A DNA stretch of 64,000 nucleotides from the NCBI RefSeq assembly GCF_003473485.1, contig NC_053045.1, positions 53,176,494 to 53,240,493 of the forward strand, in the 5' to 3' direction. The translations under genes and the position numbers were made by a program. The DNA is from Medicago truncatula. Its lineage: Eukaryota; Streptophyta; Magnoliopsida; Fabales; Fabaceae. Shown here in pieces: positions 56,614 through 64,000 of the stretch (its first letter is position 1; each line of letters opens with the position of its first letter). Below the pieces are notes generated by a model. It was not told the DNA's origin. It worked only from the letters and a program-made list of their open reading frames with translations, and searched no databases.

Positions 56614-57314
56614 CACAACAGACCACAGACAACAAAGGGTCCATTTGACAGAACAGCCAAAGCTGGATGGATTTCTTAGATTTAGATGCGTGGGATTTTT
56701 ATTTTCTCCTTTCTCACTAATTTTGAACTATTGACCGATAATGGTACTACTACTTTTTCTCAATTGCCATGCCTAATGTCGTCTAGGTAAGTGTCTGGTT
56801 GAAACTTGTTTGTCTTTTTTAACTTGTCCGATGATAGAGTAATGTCTCACTCTCAACTTTCCTTTTTAGCTAAAAAATATATGAAATATTAATTGGACAT
56901 AATGATTAAAAAAGCCATAAAAACGTGTAATAAATAAATAAATCTAATTGCACAGCACAGGCCAGTGATTTGATACGCGTATTAGGTTAAGTACCATCAA
57001 AGTATTCATTCAATTCAATCAGATTCAAGGTGAGCTAAAAAAATGTTCACATTTGGGATATTAACATACACATTATTTTACCTACCAGTATTAAAAAAAC
57101 AAGACTCCCAATGAGAATATGAGAAACACGTCTCTGTTGCTTATAGTATGAATTTTAGTTCCTAAACCCAAACCCAGCATGTAGAGTAGAAAGTAGAAAA
57201 GATTTATCTCTTCTTATATCCTTCAAATTTCCAAAATTGAACTTTGGTTTGTTATCATCAATCAAATTCCATATACTCATTTCTCACTGAGAGTGAGAGT
57301 GAGTGACAGAAAAC
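56614..57314. other. Upstream region of the xylosyltransferase gene
   Basis: Non-coding. The last 150 bases before the ATG (pyrimidine-rich, then a 'gagagtgagagtgagtg' run) probably are the 5' UTR. No specific promoter element named. Confidence 0.4.
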
Positions 57315-58661
57315 ATGGGAAAAGAAAATGGTTCACTTCACAACAGAAGCAGCAGCGCAGTTTTACCAACCACAGCAACAAACTCCAACAGCAAAAACCG
57401 TCGTGGTCGTCAGATCTCAAAAACATTCAACAACGTTAAAATCACCATCCTCTGTGGCTTCGTCACCATCCTCGTCCTACGTGGCACCATAGGCGTTAAC
57501 CTCATTTCCTCCGACTCCGACGCCGTTAACCAAAACATGATCGAAGAAACCAACCGCATCATCGCCGAGATCCGATCCGACGCCGACCCATCTGATCCTG
57601 ACGATAAAGACAACACCTTTTTCAACCCAAATGCCACTTTTACCCTCGGCCCCAAAATCTCCGATTGGGATTCTGACCGTAAAGCTTGGCTGAATCAAAA
57701 CCCTGAATACCCGAGTTTTGTTCGAGGTAAAGCTCGAATTTTGCTTCTTACTGGGTCTCCTCCTAAGCCTTGTGATAACCCAATTGGGGATCATTATTTG
57801 TTAAAGTCTATTAAGAATAAGATTGATTATTGTAGATTACATGGGATTGAAATTGTTTATAATATGGCTCATCTTGACATGGAGTTAGCTGGTTATTGGG
57901 CTAAATTGCCTATGATTAGGAGGTTAATGTTGTCACACCCTGAAGTTGAATGGATTTGGTGGATGGATAGTGATGCTTTTTTTACAGATATGGTTTTTGA
58001 GCTTCCTTTGTCTAAGTATGATGATTATAATTTGGTCATTCATGGTTACCCTGATTTGTTGTTTGAGCAGAAGTCATGGATTGCTATCAATACTGGTAGT
58101 TTTCTTTTTAGGAATTGTCAGTGGTCTTTGGATTTGCTTGATGTTTGGGCTCCTATGGGTCCGAAAGGTCCTGTCAGGGAAGAGGCGGGAAAGATTTTGA
58201 CGGCTAATCTTAAGGGGAGACCGGCTTTTGAGGCGGATGATCAGTCTGCGTTGATATATTTGTTGTTGTCGAAGAAGGAGAAGTGGATGGATAAGGTGTT
58301 TCTTGAGAATTCTTACTATTTGCATGGTTATTGGGCTGGGTTGGTTGATCGGTATGAGGAGATGATTGAGAAGTATCATCCGGGTTTAGGGGATGAGAGG
58401 TGGCCGTTTGTGACTCATTTTGTGGGTTGTAAGCCGTGTGGAAGTTATGGTGATTATCCGGTTGAGAGGTGTCTTAGTAGCATGGAAAGGGCTTTCAACT
58501 TCGCTGATAATCAGGTGCTCAAACTCTACGGGTTCAGGCATCGCGGTCTATTGAGTCCTAAGATTAAGAGAATTAGAAATGAGACAGTTACTCCTTTGGA
58601 GTTTGTAGACCAGTTTGATATTCGAAGGCATTCTACAGAAAGCATTGAATCAAAAAGCTAG
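57315..58661 (+). CDS. XXT: GT34 xyloglucan 6-xylosyltransferase (XXT3/XXT5 clade)
   Basis: Intronless, 448 aa from the ATG at 57315; the open frame extends to a GTG at 57303, which is not a plant start. Type II membrane layout: a cytosolic basic N-terminus ([15 protein letters not shown]), one transmembrane anchor at about residues 43-60 ([19 protein letters not shown]), a stem, and a GT34 domain. The domain has the metal-binding DxD in WWMDSDAFF (about residue 218) and conserved [39 protein letters not shown] and [19 protein letters not shown]. Role: transfers xylose from UDP-xylose to the glucan backbone of xyloglucan in the Golgi. Sequence points to the XXT3/4/5 clade; I cannot separate members by eye. 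A truncated copy lies at 63702-64000. Confidence 0.94.
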   Translation: MGKENGSLHNRSSSAVLPTTATNSNSKNRRGRQISKTFNNVKITILCGFVTILVLRGTIGVNLISSDSDAVNQNMIEETNRIIAEIRSDADPSDPDDKDNTFFNPNATFTLGPKISDWDSDRKAWLNQNPEYPSFVRGKARILLLTGSPPKPCDNPIGDHYLLKSIKNKIDYCRLHGIEIVYNMAHLDMELAGYWAKLPMIRRLMLSHPEVEWIWWMDSDAFFTDMVFELPLSKYDDYNLVIHGYPDLLFEQKSWIAINTGSFLFRNCQWSLDLLDVWAPMGPKGPVREEAGKILTANLKGRPAFEADDQSALIYLLLSKKEKWMDKVFLENSYYLHGYWAGLVDRYEEMIEKYHPGLGDERWPFVTHFVGCKPCGSYGDYPVERCLSSMERAFNFADNQVLKLYGFRHRGLLSPKIKRIRNETVTPLEFVDQFDIRRHSTESIESKS

Positions 58662-59769
58662 TGAGAATAACTAGATTAATTGGTAATTATTACAGATAGT
58701 GGTTGATTAGAAGTGGAATTTTATTGTGATAGTTCACATGTAACTTATTCTTGTTCTGTTGTCTTAGTATTTCTTTGAAATGTTAGGATACAATTCTTTT
58801 ATAAGTTATTTTCTTTCTGCTGTGTTTGAACTATCAACAAACAAATTTTATTTGTTGATCTTCTGTATACTGAACTTCCACTGTATTTTCTTTTTTGGAG
58901 CATGAATTCAACTTAATATACTTTACATTCCCTCTTGATTTAAAAAATAAATAAATTGTAACATGAAGTAACAACTGAATATTTGGCCCCCTTGCGTTTC
59001 CAAATTCTAAGAGGTAGCTTGAAATAATAGTATCATTTTCAACAAAAAAATGTCTAATAGGTAGCTTGAAATATAAGTTGAAGTTAAAAATTTTATATAC
59101 GGTACACAACTTTGACTTTTGGACAATGTTTCGGTTCATAATTACCCCCAAGATACAGTTAATTCAGAATAGGGTGCTTTGACAAGTAAATCGTAACGAG
59201 AGGAGAAATATCTATACCATGCATGCGAATATTGTGCATGTTTGGTATTACAATGGCGAGCCACCGTGAACATGATCCTGAAAAATCTAATGTGAGATAC
59301 CACATATACGCTGTTTGTAGCTTCTGTATAACCAAGCATGTACTTTGTTGCGGGACTTGCGGCATTATTTGTATATTAGGAAATCTTTCAAATACAGAGA
59401 ATGTGGTCCAAGTTATTTAGTGAAATTCACGTAAAAATTCATTAAGATAGTGAAATCCTAAGTTGGCAATTTATTCACCAGCCAATATCTTTGAGTATAT
59501 TTGAGATGAAAACACTTCTTAGTTCATGTTTGATCATTCTTCTGTAATATGCATGGAGAATCACAATTAATTCTTTTGTCAATTTACATGCTAACTAACA
59601 CCTGCAGAACCAAGCAAATTGCAAAGTACAAATGTAAGTACCAAGTAGTGGTACTTCCAAATGGAAAGAAGAAAGACAGTCTCATTGTACATCGTACAGA
59701 AAAGCTCTTTACCAAAGCTCTTCATGAATGTGATTTACAATACCTACTATGTTCACAAACCTTAGCCAA
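58662..59769. other. 3' flank of XXT and spacer
   Basis: No recognised gene. About 59470-59690 is related to 63251-63420 near the right edge of the window, showing a local duplication. Confidence 0.45.
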
Positions 59770-59858
59770 TTAGTTAACCACTTTTGCGGCCAAAGCTTTG
59801 TGACATTCTATCAGTGTTTCGTCATTTGTGCAGTCTGGTTCAAATGTTGGGCAATTTT
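59770..59858 (-). pseudogene. Short Cys-containing exon-like piece, unrecognised (copy 1)
   Basis: On the minus strand, after TTTTGCAG, one frame reads NCPTFEPDCTNDETLIECHK, ALAAKVVN and a stop. A related piece lies at about 63484-63570 (NCPAFAPNCANEQYTDRSPQ...) with a one-base length difference that changes the frame near its end. I do not recognise it. No signal-peptide exon was found, so I do not call it a secreted peptide. Confidence 0.28.
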
Positions 59859-59993
59859 CTGCAAAACTAAAATATCACAGTTAGCGAAGCAATACCAAAG
59901 AAATGAAAGCCAGTCAGGAAACTGCAAAAAAAAAAAAAAAAAAACTATGGCTTCTAGTGAATGAATGAATAGAAACCACACCGACACACATCA

Positions 59994-60283
59994 AGGACCA
60001 ATTTGATCTCTTATGTTTATGTTTGATCTTTGTTTATTTTAGTTTTTAAGTTGGTCCCTTAGGTTTTAAAAGTTTCAAGTTGGTCCAAAATGTTACTCAC
60101 GTTGGAATAAGTTAGTCTGTTCCATGACATGATATTGAGTTTAATAAAACAAAAAAAATTAAAAAAACAAACTAATTTATTCCAACGTGAGTAACGTTTT
60201 GGACCAACTTAAAACTTTTAAAACATGAAGGACCAATTTAAAAACTAAAATAAACATAAGGGATCAAACATGCAATTAAGCCT
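59994..60283. mobile_element. Foldback MITE
   Basis: Two arms of about 110-130 bp in inverted orientation. The left arm contains AAGTTGGTCCAAAATGTTAC and CTCACGTTGGAATAA; the right arm has the reverse complement of the same phrases, with short A-rich spacer DNA between. It is non-coding. Exact ends and TSD were not determined. Confidence 0.72.
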
Positions 60284-60372
60284 AGATTTTTTCTTTTTGA
60301 GAAAAATATATATACTTAAATATATTTTTATTAATATATAGTTCTTACACACATATACATTTTTTTTTGAAA

Positions 60373-60378
<6 letters not shown>

Positions 60379-60446
<68 letters not shown>
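60379..60446. repeat. (TA)n microsatellite
   Basis: About 34 TA dinucleotides immediately left of a family S SINE. Confidence 0.95.
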
Positions 60447-60448
<2 letters not shown>

Positions 60449-60450
<2 letters not shown>

Positions 60451-60577
60451 GTCAAGTAGCCTAGTGACTAGAGAAATTCACCTGTAAGATGAATAAGTGG
60501 GGTGTCTGGGGTTCGAACCCCGGCCCATGCACATATTGTGCATTATCCCTTATCAAATGAGTTATGCTCATGGGGAC
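60449..60577 (-). mobile_element. tRNA-derived SINE (family S), minus orientation
   Basis: Starts (plus strand) GGTCAAGTAGCCTAGTGACT, contains GGTTCGAACCCC and ends GGGGAC. It is the same family as the copies at 10294, 24334, 38017 and 39909, and closest to the last. The TSD is obscured by the adjoining TA repeat. Confidence 0.8.
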
Positions 60578-61129
60578 GAAAAACAATATATTTTATTAAT
60601 ATATATTTATCATATTAAATTTTATAAATATACATACACAAACATATTCTCGTAAAAAAACTTACACTCAAATATATTTTAATAATATAAAGTTCACATT
60701 AAATTTCATAAATAAAGATATACATACATTGTTCACAAAAAAATGTACTGACATATTTCCGTAAAATATGATATACACGTAGATTTTTTATTTTTGAGAA
60801 AAATATATATACTTTGATATATGTTTGTTTAGGGGAAAATAGTAGTTATTTTATACATTTTTTTAACGGACATTATTTTAAATTTAATTTGTTTTAACGG
60901 ACATATATGAGAAAGAGCAAAGATGAGAAGCAAGAGAAATAATTAAAGAACAAAAGATGAAATGAGATAGAAAGATGAATATAATGAAAGAGAAGAGTGA
61001 GAAATTTTGAATGAGTGAATTTGAAATTCAAATTTCAAATGGTGAAAAGTTGCAGAGAAAATGAAATGATAGTTGAATAAAAAATTGTATAATAGGGTGT
61101 AGCGCGTTACCCAATGTATAACAAGTTTG
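60578..61129. other. A+T-rich spacer
   Basis: Low-complexity sequence with several 'tatatacttaaatatatttt'-like repeats also seen left of the SINE (60300-60370), so the SINE and TA repeat may have inserted into an older repeat. No gene. Confidence 0.35.
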
Positions 61130-61427
61130 ATGACATCATTGAGGTAAAAAGTGGTTTTTATTAGCACAAAAGTCCATTATAACCTTTGAATTGTGAAGAA
61201 AATAAAATGGTGAAAATTTGGGCATGGGTAGTTAAGTATTTTTGGTAGTAAATTGCTATCATATATTGTAAGTAGATTGATGACATCATTGAGGTAAAAA
61301 GTGGTTTTTATTAGCACAAAAGTCCATTATAACCTTTGAGTTGTGAAGAAAATAAAATGGTGAAAATTTGGGCATGGGTAGTTAAGTATTTTTGGTAGTA
61401 ACTTGCTATCATATATTGTAAGTAAAT
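61130..61427. repeat. Tandem duplication, 149-bp period
   Basis: Two nearly identical copies (61130-61278 and 61279-61427), both beginning GATGACATCATTGAGG. They differ at only a few positions, so the duplication is young. Non-coding. Confidence 0.93.
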
Positions 61428-61784
61428 AGATAGATTTAGAAACGGTGAACTCACTATTAAGAGACATGCTTGTAAATCAGTTTGAGGAGTGCAAGCAACA
61501 TACTCCTTAACACATTCTCTTTTAATGGTTAAAATTTATATAAACCCACAAAGTCATGTCGATCATACATATATTTGATGGATATGAATTTTAATCAATA
61601 AAGGATAGTGTGATGTAAAGTGTGTGTTAAAGAGTATGTATTGCTAGCATTATTCAATCAATTTTACACCGGTAACAAATGTGAATGCATTATTTTGTCA
61701 TTTTATATAGTTAATTTTAAGATTTAGGTTTATGTGTTGATAGTGGTGTTACACTAGTATATGCATATCCGTATTGGCTGTATG

Positions 61785-62201
61785 CAGGGCCGTCCCTATG
61801 AATCAGCAGAGCTTCTAAACATGAAACGAAATACAAAAAAATAAGTGAAAGAGAGGTAGAATTTACTAACGGTGTCATTTGGATTTGTCACTTATCCGTT
61901 GTGGGAAAGGGGAAAACGAATGGTCTATATGAAAAAGAAATGATTGTTGTGATTCTTTCCATGAAATAGCTTTTCAAATTGACTGATTAAGTGATTATAC
62001 AAATTAGGGTGGTTTGATAGTACCAGATTTATGTCCAGATTGGAGAACTAAAGTCTAGAAAAAACTCAAACGTGTAAAGAAGTAACATATATATTTTTTA
62101 TTTAAGTGGGGGTGGATATTAGATTTAATTTTTTTTGAGGCACATAACTTTTGTAGGTCCGGCTTGATTGAGCACCTTGCACTCCCTCAAGGCCGGACCT
62201 G
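61785..62201. mobile_element. hAT-type MITE, 417 bp
   Basis: Flanked by an exact 8-bp duplication GCTGTATG (61777-61784 and 62202-62209). The ends are CAGGGCCGTCC on the left and, reverse-complemented, CAGGTCCGGCC on the right. An 8-bp TSD with CAGGG-type ends is the hAT signature. No transposase. Confidence 0.85.
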
Positions 62202-62209
62202 GCTGTATG

Positions 62210-63250
62210 TGTGAAGTTAGATCCATGTTTGGCTAAAGTAGCCAATTGCTTTGCTTTCCACAACAAACGAGCCAACCCAAGTTATAGTGCCTCCCCTTTG
62301 GAAGGATTGAGACGTACTTGATTGCATCCAGCAACTCTCCAAGCTATCTTCAAGTTTCAACCCATCCACGAGTTTTCACCCATCCCGGGGTAGTATGTTT
62401 AAGCAACTACTTAAGCAAGTTTGTGATGTTATTTATATTGAAATAATATTTACAATACGAATACAACTTAAAAAGCTGGACATTTATTTTGGCTAGAAAT
62501 TTTATAATCTATTTGTTAAATCAAGAAATTACAATAAAATTATCTTAAGTTGAAATGTTCACAGAATCAAATAGTTTTTACCATCAACTTCAGACCAAAT
62601 ATGATCCACTTTTCAGTAATTTGAGTACATGTGTTATTGGTTTAACCTGTTGAAAGAGCCAGTCTAGTTTACAAAACACTGGCCTATACCCACACCACAT
62701 TGTTCGCAATCATAGTTTGATACCTGAGTTGCTAAACAACATGCTTTGTAATTTCTTTATAATTTAGTTTGAGTTTTAAAATCCAATGAGTTGTTAAACA
62801 CTTCAAAAAAAAAAAATGTCGGTATTTCTTCACCAATAGATAAGTAGTTAGTATTAATGATGTGGTAGAAAGGACACCATAAACTTTATTCTTAGGTTTG
62901 ATACGAAATTTCTTCACCGTAAGTTGAATGCTTAGAAAAATTTCAAATCAAACCTAACGTCATATGCTTAAGAATTTCGTATAAAAAAATTACACCCTTA
63001 AGAAAAGTGAGCCTCTTTCATTAACATATGCTGAATGTAACTAAGAATAGACTTTGGTCCAAGAAAATCCAAGTTTAGGACTTTCCTAAAACTAAACCAT
63101 AATGTTGGAATCATTAATTTGACATCAAGAGATTGTGTAAATGAAAAAAATGTGAGTAAGAAGATTAGAAGAACATAGCTAACTAACAATTGGTACAGTT
63201 AGACTTAGAGTGTGCTCTGCTATCTTCCAGTCCATATTAATGATAAAACC
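62210..63250. other. Intergenic, no recognised gene
   Basis: A+T-rich. An imperfect inverted repeat around 'aggtttgatacgaaattt' (62893-62910) and 'aaatttcaaatcaaacct' (62938-62955) may form a hairpin. Nothing else supported. Confidence 0.35.
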
Positions 63251-63701
63251 CCAAGTTGGCAATTCAGCCATTATCTTTGGTCACTCTTCTGTAATAGGGA
63301 AAATGCGCTGAGAATCGCAATTAGTTCTTTTGTCAATTTACATACCAACACCTGCAGAACCACACAAATTGCCAAGTATAAATGTAAGTAGGGGTACATC
63401 GAAATGGAAAGAAGAAAGACACCGTAATCTTCATGAATATGGTCAATAGCTACCAAATTCCCAAACCTTAGCCAATAAGTTAACCACTTTTGCAGCCAAA
63501 GCTTTGTGGCGATCTATCAGTATATTGTTCATTTGCGCAATTTGGTGCAAAGGCTGGGCAGTTTTCTGTAAATAAAACAAATAGAGTTAGCAAAGGAACA
63601 CCGTAGAAATGGAAGAAAGGCAGGAAACTTCCCAAAAGGGGCTTCAAGTGAATGAACAGAAAGCGACAGAGACTTGTACATAGGTGAATGAATAAACAGA
63701 A
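63251..63701. repeat. Duplicated segment related to 59470-59960
   Basis: Shares long phrases with the region downstream of the XXT gene: 'agttcttttgtcaatttaca', 'acacctgcagaacca', 'aaatggaaagaagaaagaca', 'ttaaccacttttgc.gcca'. Small indels show it is not recent. It leads directly into the partial XXT copy. Confidence 0.7.
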
Positions 63702-64000
63702 AGCAGAAGTCATGGATTGCTATCAATACTGGTAGTTTTCTTTTTAGGAACTGTCAATGGTCTTTGGATTTGCTTGATGTTTGGGCTCCTATGGGTCCGA
63801 AAGGTCCTGTCAGGGAAGAGGCCTGGAAGATTTTGACGGCTGGGTTGGTTGATCGGTATGAGGAGATGATTGAGAAGTATCATCCGGGTTTAGGGGATGA
63901 GAGGTGGCCGTTTGTGACTCATTTTGTGGGTTGTAATCCGTGTGGAAGTTATGGTGATTATCCAGTTGAGAGGTGTCTTAGTAGCATGGAAAGGGCTATC
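63702..64000 (+). pseudogene. Partial xylosyltransferase (XXT) copy, cut by window edge
   Basis: Closely matches 58068 onward of the XXT gene from AGCAGAAGTCATGGATTGC to the last base of the window. The 5' two-thirds of the gene, including the DxD motif, are absent; sequence before 63702 is unrelated. An internal deletion removes the equivalent of 58206-58337 (132 bp, in frame), joining GACGGCT to GGGTTGG through a shared GGCT. Other changes include AGK to AWK and GCKP to GCNP. It may continue to the right outside the window. Non-functional as seen. Confidence 0.92.

Noticed and set aside
59770..59858. Nodule-specific cysteine-rich (NCR) peptide exon, a family abundant in Medicago
   Set aside because: The cysteine spacing does not fit convincingly and no signal-peptide exon is visible upstream.

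Overview
This is a stretch of plant nuclear genome, almost certainly from a papilionoid legume and probably Medicago. It is A+T-rich, has spliced genes with short exons and GT-AG introns, and is packed with plant transposons. One of these is a pogo-type element of the Lemi1 kind described from M. truncatula. I see no bacterial, organellar or viral genes, and no true tRNA or rRNA genes.

Genes, left to right: (1) a RING-H2 membrane protein of the NEP1-interacting-protein type, minus strand, five exons, 676-3357; (2) a NEN-type DEDDh exonuclease, plus strand, six exons, 21044-23943; (3) the circadian clock gene TOC1/PRR1, plus strand, seven exons, 26017-29955, with two evening elements and a G-box upstream; (4) an intronless E-class PPR protein, 31696-33342; (5) a second intronless, P-class PPR protein, 43957-45432; (6) a GT34 xyloglucan xylosyltransferase, 57315-58661. 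PPR, TOC1 and NEN are also neighbours in Arabidopsis (At5g61370-At5g61390, from memory), so the core of the window is an old syntenic block. Broken gene pieces lie between the genes: a two-exon NEN fragment followed by a degraded formin 3' end (33649-36161), and a partial xylosyltransferase copy that runs off the right edge (63702-64000).

The rest is mostly mobile DNA, and target-site duplications (TSDs) let many elements be delimited exactly. They include a Lemi1-like transposase copy (4761-6653) and, 9 kb away, a derivative that lacks precisely its coding part (15767-16335). There are four Mutator-like elements with 9-bp TSDs (9125-9865, 37565-38597, 38663-39879, 45808-50460). The last is 4.65 kb long, carries captured exons of a choline-transporter-like gene, and holds a 12-copy 63-bp minisatellite with a telo-box in every unit. 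A Ty3/gypsy retrotransposon with an uninterrupted 1418-codon ORF and paired 394-bp LTRs sits at 51325-56608, and a 2042-bp solo LTR at 40026-42067. There are five copies of one tRNA-derived SINE family, plus Tourist-, Stowaway- and hAT-like MITEs.

The single-copy genes act in separate processes: clock repression (TOC1), nuclear clearance in developing sieve elements (NEN family), organelle RNA processing (PPRs), cell-wall xyloglucan synthesis (XXT) and ubiquitin ligation (RING). They share a neighbourhood, not a pathway. The strongest leads are the parent/derivative pogo pair, the gene-capturing MULE with its telo-box array, and the NEN-formin remnant.
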